From the NCBI GenBank assembly GCA_963775235.1, contig CAVZHY010000005.1, positions 248,001 to 312,000 on the forward strand: a stretch of DNA of 64,000 nt, read 5' to 3'. This stretch comes from JBBDMC01 sp963775235 (lineage in GTDB: Bacteria; Pseudomonadota; Alphaproteobacteria; Rhizobiales; Kaistiaceae). The notes beneath the pieces were generated by a model that was given only the letters and a program-made list of their open reading frames with translations, was not told where the DNA came from and did no database searches. Positions 21,368 through 32,331 of the stretch are shown in pieces. Made by a program: the position numbers and the translations under genes. Each line of letters opens with the position of its first letter. Position 1 is the first letter of the stretch.

Positions 21368-21757
21368 ATGCCCGCCGGTATCGTCGTGCGTGCAGCGCAT
21401 TACCCGGGTCGGGCACCGATCGATAGTTACGGAAACGGCGGGTTCCGTTTTGCCGGTATGTCGCATCGCGGCGGCTTGTTGTGCCTGCCGAGCGGCATCC
21501 ACGGCTGGGAAGCGCCGCCTGCCGACGCCATCGATGTGGCAAGCCTGGCCAGCGCGTTCGCGGAGGCGGGCGCCATAGACATCCTTCTGGTCGGCACCGG
21601 CCGCGAGGTCCAGCCGCTGGCAGCCGGCGTCCGTACGCGCTGTCGTTCGGAGGGCATCGTCGCAGAAGCAATGACGACCGGCGCGGCGGTCCGCACGTTC
21701 AATGTGCTGGTGGCTGAAGCGCGCGCGGTCGCTGCCGCACTTATTGCCGTAGACTGA
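21368..21757 (+). CDS. Mth938-like domain protein (DUF498)
   Basis: A 129-residue protein of the Mth938/NDUFAF3-like family. Visible features: IDSYGNGGFRFAG, HRGGLLCLPSGIHGWEA, DILLVGTGREVQPLAAGVR and MTTGAAVRTFNVLVAEARAV. The eukaryotic member NDUFAF3 helps assemble respiratory complex I. The next gene is related to NDUFAF6, another complex I assembly factor, so the pair probably works in complex I biogenesis (inference from homology and adjacency). Start at the ATG at 21368, 3 bases after secF. Confidence 0.88.
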   Translation: MPAGIVVRAAHYPGRAPIDSYGNGGFRFAGMSHRGGLLCLPSGIHGWEAPPADAIDVASLASAFAEAGAIDILLVGTGREVQPLAAGVRTRCRSEGIVAEAMTTGAAVRTFNVLVAEARAVAAALIAVD

Positions 21758-21786
21758 CGCCGGGCACGGCTCATACTCATCGAAGC

Positions 21787-22614
21787 ATGGACGTATACGC
21801 TCACTGTGCCGATACGCTGCGCAAGCGCGACCGTGACGGCTATATCGCGGCCCTGTTTGCGCCTGAAGCAACGCGCAAGCACCTGTTTGCCCTCGGCGCC
21901 TTCGGCGGCGAGGTGGCACGGGTTCGCGACGCGGTGAGCGAGCCCGGCCTGGGCGAGATTCGCCTGCAATGGTGGCGCGACGTGATCACCTCCGGCGATG
22001 CCGGCGGTAACCCGATCGCCGATGCCCTTATCGAGACGATGCGCACTTTCTCCCTGCCGCCGGCGGCTTTCGAAATGCTGCTCGATGCGCGCGGCTTCGA
22101 TCTTTACGACGATCCCATGCCCGGCCTGCGCGAGCTTGAGGGCTACGCCGGAGAGACCGCGTCTTCGCTGCTGCACCTTGCGGCCATGATCCTGGCCGGC
22201 GGGCGCGATCCCGATAGCGCCACGGCCGCCGGCCACGGCGGCGTCGCACTGACCATGACGGCGGTCATGCGTTCGCTGCCGCTTCATTCCTCGCGGCGCC
22301 AGTGCTACCTGCCGGGGGATCTCGTCGCTGCGCACGGCCTCGACCGCGAGACGCTGTTCGCCGGTCGCACGACGCCCCGGCTGGCGGAACTGCTCGCCGA
22401 ACTGAGGTCAATCGCGCGGGGCCACCTCGCCGAAGCCGAGCGCGCGGTTAAAGGCCTCCCCGCCGCCGTAAAGCCGGCCTTCCTCCCGTTGGCGCTGATC
22501 GGGCCGTATCTCGATCGCACGGAGCGGGCGAACTACGACCCGTTCTCGGGCGCCATCACGCTCCCGCCCTGGCGGCGACAGTGGCTCATCTGGCGGCGGG
22601 CGCGCCGGCAGTAG
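21787..22614 (+). CDS. Squalene/phytoene synthase-family protein, NDUFAF6-like
   Basis: A 275-residue trans-isoprenyl-synthase-fold protein. The motif RDAVSEPGLGEIRLQWWRD is the NDUFAF6 (C8orf38) form and the second helix is EGYAGETASSLLHLAAM; the Asp-rich DxxxD motifs needed for prenyl synthesis are not in place, so it is probably not a true squalene synthase. In mitochondria this protein is required for complex I assembly. The start ATG at 21787 lies 30 bases after the Mth938-like gene, which supports cotranscription. Confidence 0.85.
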   Translation: MDVYAHCADTLRKRDRDGYIAALFAPEATRKHLFALGAFGGEVARVRDAVSEPGLGEIRLQWWRDVITSGDAGGNPIADALIETMRTFSLPPAAFEMLLDARGFDLYDDPMPGLRELEGYAGETASSLLHLAAMILAGGRDPDSATAAGHGGVALTMTAVMRSLPLHSSRRQCYLPGDLVAAHGLDRETLFAGRTTPRLAELLAELRSIARGHLAEAERAVKGLPAAVKPAFLPLALIGPYLDRTERANYDPFSGAITLPPWRRQWLIWRRARRQ

Positions 22615-22653
22615 GCGGGGCCCGTTCCGCCGTCTCGGCAGCCGTGCCGACGG

Positions 22654-22836
22654 TCAGACCGGTCCCACCCAGGGCGCCGGTGTCACGATGCGGTGTGCGG
22701 TCAACAAGTGATGGCCGCCACCGAGCACCATCAGCGCAACCATGAAGATCGCGAAAACCGTGATCCACAGGATGAACACGGCAGCGCCGGGGTCGCGACT
22801 GGTGGTCGGCCGCAGCTCAGGTTTGGTGTTGAACAT
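22654..22836 (-). CDS. Small single-helix membrane protein
   Basis: A 60-residue protein with one hydrophobic helix (AAVFILWITVFAIFMVALMV) followed by GGGHHLLTAHRIV. The start is the ATG at 22836, preceded by GGGGAGAGCC. No function is recognised. It faces the squalene-synthase-like gene tail to tail. The 266 bases between its start and the aminotransferase start would hold both promoters; no other structure is obvious there. Confidence 0.65.
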   Translation of the reverse strand: MFNTKPELRPTTSRDPGAAVFILWITVFAIFMVALMVLGGGHHLLTAHRIVTPAPWVGPV

Positions 22837-23054
22837 GGCTCTCCCCGAATCCAGTATTTGGGGATGAATGTAGTCTGCGAACCCGGCGTTATTGCGGCAA
22901 CCCAGAGGTATATACTTGGCGGCAACTTGCCACACTTCCGCCGCCACGGAGTCGCGGTCGCGCCTCCCGAGGGCACTGCGCGCAGGTTCACCGCCCCGCA
23001 GAATGAGGACGGCGCCGCTTCCCCGCGCTTGAGATTGTTGGCGCGCGCCACTAG

Positions 23055-24743
<1,689 letters not shown>

Positions 24744-24821
24744 CGCTTCCTCCTTGTTCCGGCCGTCAGAATATCACCCCGGCCCGGGCGGTGACGATCG
24801 GTTGGCGGAGGCCGTTCGTCT

Positions 24822-25595
24822 TCAGGAAAACAGCCGGAAAAGGTCCGCAAAGTCGGCCATCTGCAGGCGCAGCTCAAGGTCGCGGAGCGACAGGAAGGTG
24901 TCCGCGACCCAGTCGCGCATCGCCGTCTGCTCGCCGGGTCGTTTAAGGATCTCCGCGAACGAGAAATCGGAGCGGTCGACCAGTCCGGCCGGCGCGAGGG
25001 GCATTCGCGCGATGCGGAGAGGCGGCTGGCCGCCTTCGGGGAGCGCCGGGTCTCGCTCGCCAGGTCGGTTGTTGGCGACGTTCACCACCGGGACGACCGT
25101 GAAAGTGCCGCGCCGCATGAACAGTCGCCCGTACGCCTCGTCGCACTTGCGGTCGCCGATGGTGACGAACAGGATGACGAGGTCGATCGCCCGCACCTTC
25201 GCCTCGCCGGCGAAGCCGACGTGGCTGGCAACGGCAAAGAACCTGTCGAACTGGTCGACCGCAAGGTCGACCACCTTCGGTGCGCCGTCGTTCAGGATCA
25301 GCCGGTCGAACAATGCCATCTCGCCGCGGGTGTCGGCGAGGCTGGCCGGAACCGCCTGCAGCGGAAGATGCCGCGCCAGCGTCCGGTCATCCGGGGTGAC
25401 GTCGAAGGCGAGGGGGCGCCGGCCGTCGCTCACAAGATACTCGACCAGCAGCCGGGCAATCAGGGTGCAGCCGACGCGGGGGCGCGGCGAGCAAACGACG
25501 AAGATGGGCTGGCGTTGCTGGTCGACCGCCGGCGCGGGCCGTTCGGTAACTTCAACCGTGGCGGGCGTCGGCGGGTTCTCTTGGCTGGCGAACAT
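24822..25595 (-). CDS. ParA/MinD-like protein with degenerate nucleotide site
   Basis: A 257-residue protein whose shape follows the deviant-Walker-A ATPases: strand IFVVCS, loop PRPRVGCTL at residues 38-45, helix IARLLVEYL, then PLAFDVTPDDRTLARHLP. The signature Lys of KGG and the GKT Lys are both changed (to RPR and GCT), so ATP binding is doubtful. Later LVILFVTIGDRKCDEAYG resembles the Walker B/signalling region. It lies 20 bases downstream of the intact ParA-like gene on the same strand, so the two are likely cotranscribed and may form a heterodimer. Function unknown. Confidence 0.65.
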   Translation of the reverse strand: MFASQENPPTPATVEVTERPAPAVDQQRQPIFVVCSPRPRVGCTLIARLLVEYLVSDGRRPLAFDVTPDDRTLARHLPLQAVPASLADTRGEMALFDRLILNDGAPKVVDLAVDQFDRFFAVASHVGFAGEAKVRAIDLVILFVTIGDRKCDEAYGRLFMRRGTFTVVPVVNVANNRPGERDPALPEGGQPPLRIARMPLAPAGLVDRSDFSFAEILKRPGEQTAMRDWVADTFLSLRDLELRLQMADFADLFRLFS

Positions 25596-25615
25596 CGCCG
25601 GGGTTTAGCAGCGGG

Positions 25616-26434
25616 TCAGGCGACCCGCTGCTTCTGCTGTGCCAGATCGCTGAGGCCGACGCGGTCGTACTCCGACCACACCTGATTGAGCCAATGGCGC
25701 ACGTAGCCCCTCAGAACAAAGGAGTACGCCGCCGGCTTGCCTTCCGCGGTCTTGTTGTCGATGAAGTTGGTGAATGGAACCGACGTCAGCTCGACCTGCT
25801 CGCACGCCAGTTCGTTGAGGTGCGAAACCGTGATCTCGCGAGCACCCTTCATCTTCTTGAAATAGCTGTTGTACGTCGTCGGGTCCCACTCGAAGAAGGT
25901 CGAGTTGTTGATCAGGTTCTTGACCAGGAAGTGCTGGGCGCCGCCCAGGAAGTTGGCCGCCTCGGCAATCTCGTCGAGCGAGCCGAGGGACGGGCCCAGG
26001 ATGTGAAACACCACGAAGGTGTAGTCGCCGCTCCTCGCCGCGTCGAGGAAGCCGATGTCGCTCAGCGCCGTCAGCGTCGTCGACAGCAACCCGGCGCGCA
26101 CGTCGATGACCGTCGCTTCGGAAGCGTTGATCGTATCGAAGATCTTCATCTGGTCCGCCGCCGAGGTCACGTCGACCACCTCGGTGACATCCGGATGAAA
26201 ACGGTTGAGCGCGCCTCTCGGCCATTCGGTGTCGAAGGCACGACGCGGAATCTGGCGCGACGCCAGATAGTCCAGCAGCGTGCGTGTCACCGTCGTCTTG
26301 CCGACACCGCCTTTATCGGCGCCGACCAGAATCACTGTCGGAGAGGTCGTCGATTTTGGCACTGTCGATTTTTCCGCCGTCGCTTTGGCCATAGGTGTTT
26401 GAGTCGTCTTCTCTTTCTCTGCTGTGTTGAGCAT
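25616..26434 (-). CDS. ParA/MinD-like ATPase with intact deviant Walker A
   Basis: A 273-residue SIMIBI-class ATPase. The deviant Walker A motif GADKGGVGKTT lies at residues 38-48 after a Lys/Thr-rich N-terminus; the following strand RRAFDTEWPRGAL replaces the usual IDLDPQ. ATVIDVRAGLLST is the Walker B-type strand. Start at the ATG at 26434, with AAGGACGGGGC just upstream as a good ribosome site. ParA relatives position plasmids, chromosomes or protein cargoes; no centromere-binding partner is adjacent. Downstream after 20 bases is a degenerate paralogue-like protein. Confidence 0.78.
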   Translation of the reverse strand: MLNTAEKEKTTQTPMAKATAEKSTVPKSTTSPTVILVGADKGGVGKTTVTRTLLDYLASRQIPRRAFDTEWPRGALNRFHPDVTEVVDVTSAADQMKIFDTINASEATVIDVRAGLLSTTLTALSDIGFLDAARSGDYTFVVFHILGPSLGSLDEIAEAANFLGGAQHFLVKNLINNSTFFEWDPTTYNSYFKKMKGAREITVSHLNELACEQVELTSVPFTNFIDNKTAEGKPAAYSFVLRGYVRHWLNQVWSEYDRVGLSDLAQQKQRVA

Positions 26435-26666
26435 GCCCCGTCCTTGGCTTGCCCCAGCCCTCCCCCGGATTCGCGCTGTCACGTTTAGCTCATAATCATG
26501 GCAGAACGGTGTAGCAGGCCGCGTCTTCACTTGCGTGTGCGATCGGCGGCACCGGCGTTGTCAGGTATCGGGTCCGGCCAAAACGGCCCGCCGCGTCGCG
26601 CTGCCCGTGCAAGTCGTCCCGGCTGCCTCCTTGTGTCCTCACTGATGATTATGCTTTGATTCCCGG

Positions 26667-27290
26667 ATGCCGTCCAAGGGCTTCCTTGCGCTGTCGATCT
26701 TATGCTGGGGCCTTTTGATCGCCTCGGGTGCAGAAGCGGGCAATGTGATCGGCTCGGTCACCCGCCTTCACGGGTCGGCCAGAGGAGCATCGGAGGCCGC
26801 GTCGCGCCAACTCGCCACCAACGACACCGTCGATCTCGACGAGACTGTGGTGACCGGCGCCGACGCCCGTATCGAGATAACCCTCGTCGACGACAGCGTG
26901 GTTACCCTCGGTGCGAACGCACGGCTGAGGCTCGATGCTTTCGTCTATAATCCGAACGGCGCCAACCGTCTTCGCGCCACGGTCGTCGGTGCGTTCCGCT
27001 TCGTTTCCGGCGCGTTGCCTGCGGGGGCGACCCGTCAGGCGAGCGTCACGACGCCGTTCTCCGTCATCGGCGTGCGCGGCACGGATTTCTGGGGTGGCCC
27101 GATCGACGGCGGCTTCGGGGTGCTGCTGCTCGAGGGCGCGGTGTCTGTGACCCACGCCGGGTCAACGGTCGAGCTGACGGCGCCCGGTCAGGGCACCAGC
27201 TTCACCACCGCGGCATCGGCGCCCGGACCGATCGTCGTGTGGGCGCAGGCCAAGGTCAACCGGGCCCTCGCCACCGTCACCTTCCCGTAG
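26667..27290 (+). CDS. Secreted FecR-domain protein
   Basis: A 207-residue protein with a signal peptide (LALSILCWGLLIASGAEA) and one FecR domain: VIGSVTRLHGSARG, LDETVVTGADARIEITLVDD and VVGAFRFVSGAL, ending with TPFSVIGVRGTDFWGG. FecR domains in FecR itself sense siderophore transport; stand-alone secreted versions are common in alphaproteobacteria and their role is not settled. No sigma factor or TonB receptor gene is adjacent, so regulation of iron uptake cannot be inferred. It ends 8 bases before the convergent corA stop. Confidence 0.82.
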   Translation: MPSKGFLALSILCWGLLIASGAEAGNVIGSVTRLHGSARGASEAASRQLATNDTVDLDETVVTGADARIEITLVDDSVVTLGANARLRLDAFVYNPNGANRLRATVVGAFRFVSGALPAGATRQASVTTPFSVIGVRGTDFWGGPIDGGFGVLLLEGAVSVTHAGSTVELTAPGQGTSFTTAASAPGPIVVWAQAKVNRALATVTFP

Positions 27291-27298
27291 GATGGGTG

Positions 27299-28276
27299 CT
27301 ACAGCCAGCCGCGCCGGCGGAAATAGATAAACGGCGCCAGCGCCGAGGCGAGCATGAGGAGGATGGCGAGAGGATAGCCGAGCGGCCAACCCAGCTCAGG
27401 CATCCAGCGAAAATTCATGCCGTAGATCGTGCCGATGAGGGTCGGGGGAAAAAACACGGTCGCCGCCACGGTCAGTACCCAAATCACCTCGTTCTGCTCG
27501 ACCGAGATCAGGCCGAGGGACGCGGTCAGCAGGAAGTCGATCTTATTCGAGAGAAACGTCACCTGATCCTCGAGCGAGCGGACGTCGCGGCCGACCAGCT
27601 TGAGGCGGGCACGATAGCCGCCCTTGGCGTAGGGTGCCGGCAGCGCGACACCGGCGAACTGGACCAGCCGCTCGAGCGAAGCGAGGACCTCGCGCGCCTT
27701 GGCGGCGATGTCGCCCTGCATGCCGATGTCGGCCACGAGGTCAGCCAGTTGGCGGTCCCGGCGCCGGCTTGAACGGTTGTGGACGAATATCTCGCGGTTG
27801 ACGCGGTCGACTGCCGCGCTGATCCGCTCCAGCACGTCGGCGGTACGGTCCACAATCGCTTCGATCAATCCGATAAAGATCCCGGGCGCGCTGGAGCAAC
27901 CGCCAGCCGGCTTGGTCGCCCGTCCCAGGAACTGGCTGAGGGCGCGGAAGTCATCGTCGCGGACGGTGGTTATGCGATCGCCCGACACAACGACGGTGAA
28001 CGGCATCAGCTTCGGTTCGCCGCGATCAACGCCGACCAGCACGCTCGCGGTCATGAACACGGCGTTGTCCTCTGTGTAGAAGCGGCTGGAGAACTCGATT
28101 TCCTGCGATTCCTCGCGGGTGGGCAAACTGGCGCCGAGGAATCCCTCGGCGATGCGGTCTTCGGCCGCCGTCGGGCGCAGGAGGTCGAGCCACACTGCCT
28201 CGGGCGGCAGCGTTCCATCGTCGGCAGGCACCGGCCCTGCGACAAAACCATCCTTGATCCGGTAAGCGCTTAGCAT
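27299..28276 (-). CDS. corA: CorA-family magnesium/divalent metal transporter
   Basis: Inner-membrane channel for Mg2+ or related ions. The long cytoplasmic N-terminal domain is followed by helix SLGLISVEQNEVIWVLTVAA, the signature pore motif IYGMNF, and the second helix PLAILLMLASALAPFIYFRR. It has 325 residues, the usual size. Some CorA-like proteins export Zn2+ (ZntB), which has a similar layout, so the ion is not certain. Divergent from the DUF992 gene. Confidence 0.9.
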   Translation of the reverse strand: MLSAYRIKDGFVAGPVPADDGTLPPEAVWLDLLRPTAAEDRIAEGFLGASLPTREESQEIEFSSRFYTEDNAVFMTASVLVGVDRGEPKLMPFTVVVSGDRITTVRDDDFRALSQFLGRATKPAGGCSSAPGIFIGLIEAIVDRTADVLERISAAVDRVNREIFVHNRSSRRRDRQLADLVADIGMQGDIAAKAREVLASLERLVQFAGVALPAPYAKGGYRARLKLVGRDVRSLEDQVTFLSNKIDFLLTASLGLISVEQNEVIWVLTVAATVFFPPTLIGTIYGMNFRWMPELGWPLGYPLAILLMLASALAPFIYFRRRGWL

Positions 28277-28411
28277 CGGCGGGTCTCCGGGCGAGGGACA
28301 TGCACCCTTGGTGCTCGCCGATCAAGCGCCGTGGGCGTCGGGCCTTTTCCTTGGGCGCCGGTCATGTCACCATGCCGCAGGGGGATGAAAAAGATGCGAA
28401 TATCGGAGACA

Positions 28412-28915
28412 ATGATGCCCTCAATGCGCGTGCTCAGCTTCAAATCTGCCGTTTTGGCCGCCGTCGTGGCCTTCGCCACCAGTTTTGCCGGCGGTGCGCC
28501 GGCCCAGGCCCAGACCTACGTCAAGCTCGGGGTGCTAACCTGCAACGTCGGCGGCGGTGTCGGTCTGATCATCACCTCGACCAAGGCGCTCTCGTGCAGC
28601 TACGCGCCCAACAACCGTGGTCCGGAGAATTACACCGGCACGGTGCGCAAGTTCGGTCTCGACGTCGGCGTGACCAAGGGAGCTGTCATCGTCTGGGCGG
28701 TTCTTGCCCCGGTGGCTGGCATCGCGCCCGGCGGCCTCGCGGGTACGTACAACGGCATTTCGGCGGAGGCTTCCGTGGTTGTCGGCGCTGGCGCCAATGC
28801 GCTGCTTGGCGGGTCAAACCGCACGGTGGCGCTGCAGCCGCTCAGTATCCAGGGCCAGGTTGGATTGAATATCGCGGCGGGCGTCACCTCGATGGAGCTG
28901 TTCTACCAGCCTTGA
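28412..28915 (+). CDS. Secreted DUF992 protein
   Basis: Small exported protein of the DUF992 family, common in alphaproteobacteria and of unknown role. The start is chosen at the ATG at 28412 because CGGAGAC lies just upstream; this gives a signal peptide (SAVLAAVVAFATSFAGGAPA, cleavage near AQA). The mature part begins KLGVLTCNVGGGVGLIITS and holds the conserved pair of Cys residues (LTCNV and LSCSYAP), probably a disulfide. A strong hairpin follows the stop. Earlier in-frame ATGs at 28331 and 28385 lack a good ribosome site. Confidence 0.82.
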   Translation: MMPSMRVLSFKSAVLAAVVAFATSFAGGAPAQAQTYVKLGVLTCNVGGGVGLIITSTKALSCSYAPNNRGPENYTGTVRKFGLDVGVTKGAVIVWAVLAPVAGIAPGGLAGTYNGISAEASVVVGAGANALLGGSNRTVALQPLSIQGQVGLNIAAGVTSMELFYQP

Positions 28916-28934
28916 GGTAACGGTGCGCGACATC

Positions 28935-28959
28935 GGGCGGGCGGTCGCCGCCCGCCCTT
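28935..28959 (+). terminator. Hairpin terminator after the DUF992 gene
   Basis: A perfect 10-bp GC stem (GGGCGGGCGG paired with CCGCCCGCCC) with a 3-base loop, followed by TT. It lies 20 bases after the DUF992 stop and before the EF-G-like gene. The U run is short. Confidence 0.6.
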
Positions 28960-29022
28960 GATCGACGATCGACGCGACCTGGAGGAGGCCGCGTCAGAAA
29001 AGAGAAACGGGGAGGCACGGCG

Positions 29023-31075
29023 ATGGACAATGGCAAGGGCAGAGTGGCGGGCCCCCGGTGCATTGCGCTGGTGGGGCCGTTCGCGAGCGGCAAGACGACG
29101 CTGCTCGAAGCAATCCTGGCGCGTACCGACGCGGTGTCGCGGCAGGGGACGGTCGCGGAGAAGAACACCGTCGGCGACGCATCTCCTGAGGCGCGCGCCC
29201 ATCAGATGAGCGTCGAGGTCAATATCGCCGAAGCCGACTTCATGGGCGATCGGCTGACCTTCCTCGACTGTCCGGGGTCGATCGAATTCGCCTTCGAGGC
29301 GGAACCGGTGCTCGCCGGCGTCGATCTTGCGGTGGTCGTCGCGGAGGCCGATCAGAAGAAGATTCCGGCGCTCCAGGTCATCCTCAAGAACCTGGAAGAC
29401 AAGGGCGTGCCGCGCATCCTGTTCCTCAACAAGATGGACAAGGCCGACGGCAGCGTGCGCCAGACTCTGCAGGCCTTGCAGCCGGCGAGCGGCGTGCCTC
29501 TGGTCCTGCGCCAGTTGCCCATCTGGCAGAATGACGTCGTCGCCGGGTTCATCGACCTGGCGCTGGAGCGGGCATACGTCTATCGCGAGCACGCGGCGAG
29601 CGAGATCATCGAACTCGATGACGACGAGCGGGCGCGCGAGCTTGAGGCGCGCTTCCACATGCTGGAAACGCTCGCCGACTACGACGACAAGCTGATGGAG
29701 CAACTGCTGGAAGAGATCGAGCCGCCGCGCGACGCGGTGTTCGCCGATCTGGTGCGCGAAATGCGCAAAGGTTCCATCTGCCCCGTGCTGATCGGCTCCG
29801 CCGAGCGCGGCAACGGCGTTGGCCGGTTGCTCAAGGCGATCCGCCACGAGGCACCGGACATCTCCGATACGCGGGCCCGGCTGAAGATCGGGGCCGCTGA
29901 GGAGGTCGTCGCCCAGGTTCTCGAAGACTCTGCACACCACCCACGGCGGCAAACTGTCGATCGTGCGCGTGCTGTCCGGTTCGGTGGGTGACGGCGCGGC
30001 TCTCGTCGGGCCCAACGGCGAGGTCGGCCGGGTCTCCGGCGTGTTCCGCATCATGGGTCAACAGGCGAACAAGCGTGATCCGGGAGGGGCCGGCGAGACA
30101 GTGGGTCTCGGCAAGCTTGATGGTGCCAAGACCGGCATGACCCTCGGCAGCGGCAAGACGGCACCGGCGCAGATCATCAAACCGACGCGGCCCGATCCGG
30201 TGCTTGGCAGCGCCGTCGCGTCAGCCGAGCGCAAGGACGACGTGAAGCTGTCCGCGTCGCTCGCCAAGGTGCTGGAGGAAGATCCGTCGCTGCTTGTCAT
30301 CCACAGCCAGGATACCGGCGAGACGGTTCTGCAAGGGCAGGGGGAGATGCATCTGCGGGTCGCGCTCGAACGACTGACCGGCAAGTACGGCATCGCCGTG
30401 AAGACCCACGAGCCGACAATCCCCTACAAGGAGACCATCCGCGGCGCCGTCAGCGTGCGCGGCCGTCACAAGAAACAGTCGGGCGGCCACGGCCAGTTCG
30501 GCGACGTGGTGCTCGAAATCAGACCGCTGCCGCGCGGCTCGGGCTTCAAGTTCGAGGACAAGATCACCGGCGGCGTGGTTCCGCGCAACTACATTCCGGC
30601 GGTCGAGGCCGGCGTTTCGGAGTACCTGGCCAAGGGGCCGCTCGGTTTCCACGTCGTCGACGTGTCGGTGACGCTCACCGACGGCTCGTACCATACCGTG
30701 GACTCGTCCGATCAGGCCTTCCGCATGGCGGCGCAGATCGGCATGCGCGAGGGCATGCCACAGTGCAAGCCGGTGCTGCTTGAGCCGGTGCTCAAGGTGG
30801 AGATCGCCGTGCCTAACGATGCCACCGCGCGGGTGAACGGCATCGTGTCGCAGCGACGCGGCCAGCTGCTTGGCTTTGACGCGCGGCCGGGCTGGGCAGG
30901 GTGGGACGTGGTCGAGGCGTTGATCCCGCAGTCGGAAATACGCGACCTCATCATCGAGCTGCGCTCGGCCACCGCCGGCGTCGGCACATTCAACAGCCGG
31001 TTCGATCACCTCGCCGAACTGACCGGAAAGATCGCCGATCAAATCGTCGAGAAGGCGGGCGCCCAGGCGGCGTAG
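29023..31075 (+). CDS. Elongation factor G-like GTPase, FusA paralogue (one frameshift)
   Basis: A translation-GTPase of the EF-G-like group found as a second copy in many alphaproteobacteria; its role is not settled. G1 is GPFASGKTT (residues 18-26), G3 is DCPGS instead of DTPGH (so the GTPase His is Ser), and G4 is NKMDKAD. Domains II-V follow (GEMHLRVALERLTGKYGI, KKQSGGHGQFGDVVLEI, MPQCKPVLLEPVLKVEI). The first frame stops at 29991, while the next frame carries HTTHGGKLSIVRVLSGSVGDG onward. One extra G near 29923 explains it, giving about 683 residues. Start ATG at 29023 behind GGGAGGCACGGCG. The true fusA would be in a ribosomal cluster elsewhere. Confidence 0.87.
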
Positions 31076-31090
31076 CCGCGGGTTTGTCGA

Positions 31091-31122
31091 TCGACGGGCG
31101 CGGCAACGGGCGCGCCCGTCGA
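31091..31122 (+). terminator. Hairpin terminator after the EF-G-like gene
   Basis: A 12-bp stem, TCGACGGGCGCG paired with CGCGCCCGTCGA, with an 8-base loop, starts 15 bases after the stop codon. No T run follows, so it may act only as a pause or RNA-stabilising hairpin. Confidence 0.5.
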
Positions 31123-31245
31123 CCGTACAGTCAACCGCCACCGTACCGATCTCGCTTAATCTGCGACGACGTTTGGCGCGCGTTGCCGGCGATGGCGACG
31201 CGGGCGCTGTGCCGTTGGCGTCGCGCGCGGCCACAGCAACGTGAT

Positions 31246-31274
31246 TTGATCCGTCTCGGCATGTGGCCTAGCGT
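31246..31274 (+). promoter_or_regulatory. Predicted promoter of the first MsrP-like gene
   Basis: TTGATC, a 17-base spacer ending in TGGCC, then TAGCGT. The same arrangement (TTGATC, 17 bases ending TGGCC, TAACTC) precedes the second copy at 32332-32360, and CGTGATTTGAT is identical in both. The conservation between the two copies makes a functional promoter likely; the -10 box is weak by sigma-70 standards. Confidence 0.55.
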
Positions 31275-31301
31275 CGCGAGTGCGGCTCGAGGAGGTTTAG
31301 T

Positions 31302-32292
31302 ATGCGCGTGATCCGCAGACGCGGCTGGGATATCCCGCAAAGCCGAGTCACTCCCGAAGTCGTTGTTCCTCAGTCGACGGGCAATGCTGGTCGGCAGCGG
31401 GGTCGCGATTGCCGGCGGCGTCATCGGCGCGGTGTCGCACCTCACCCTGGGCGACGAGGGCGCCGGCGCGCTCGCCGCCACCAGCGATCCGTCTCGCCAG
31501 CTCTATCCGGCCGCACGTGACGAAGGCTATGCCGTCGACCGGCCGATTACGCCGGAAGACGTCAATACCCGCTACAACAATTTCTACGAATTCGGCACCA
31601 GCCGTCGCATCTACCGCGAGGCCGCCGCGCTCAAGATCAGGCCTTGGGAGATGCACTTCGACGGCCTCGTCGACTTACCCTTCACGCTCGGCATCGACGA
31701 CCTGTTGAAACGCGTCGGCCTCGAGGAGAGGGTCTACCGGCACCGCTTCCTCGAGCCGGTGTCGATGGTGGTGCCGTGGACCGGCTTTCCGCTTTCGCGC
31801 CTGGTGGAGATAGCCAAGCCGCTGTCTGCGGCGAAATACGTCCGCATGGAAGCCTTCCTCGATCCGGCCGTGGCCCACGGTCAGCGCCAGTTCTGGTATC
31901 CGTGGCCATACGTGGAAGGGCTGACCATGGCGGAGGCCACCAACGAGCTGGCGTTCATGGTTACCGGCGCCTACGGCAAGCCGCTCGCCAATTCGATGGG
32001 GGCGCCGATCCGCCTGCACCTGCCCTGGAAATACGGATTCAAATCGATCAAGTCGATCATGCGGGTGAGCTTCGTCGACACCCGCCCCCAGGGGTTCTGG
32101 CAGCAGGCGGCGCCCGACAGCCACGGCTTCTGGGCAAACGTCAATCCCGACGTGCCGCATCCCCAATGGAGCCAGGCGACGGAGCGCGACCTGACGACCG
32201 ATCAATCCATCCCCACCCGGCTGTTCAACGGCTACGGCGACTACGTGGCCGCGCTCTACAGCGGCATGGAAGACCAGCCAATCTACATGTAG
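31302..32292 (+). CDS. MsrP-like protein lacking the molybdenum-ligating Cys (one frameshift)
   Basis: Sulfite-oxidase-fold protein close to MsrP (YedY), the periplasmic methionine-sulfoxide reductase catalytic subunit. It opens MRVIRRRGWDIPQSRVTPE, followed by the Tat signal FLSRRAMLVGSG. The frame must shift by one base at GAAGTC (31356-31361); deleting the G gives VTPESLFLSRR and about 329 residues. The Moco loop reads ERVYRHRFLEPVSMVVPW, with Phe (residue ~149) in place of the Cys that binds molybdenum. The rest, including PWPYVEGLTMAEATNELAF and PWKYGFKSIKS, is kept. It may be a pseudoenzyme, a cofactor-free partner of the next gene, or use another ligand. No msrQ haem subunit is nearby. 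Confidence 0.88.
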
Positions 32293-32331
32293 GCGGGCCC
32301 GGCCGCCTTGGCCGCGGCACACCATCGTGAT

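Noticed and set aside
21787..22614. True squalene or phytoene synthase
   Set aside because: The Asp-rich catalytic motifs are not in place and the EPGLGEIRLQWWRD form matches the NDUFAF6 group.
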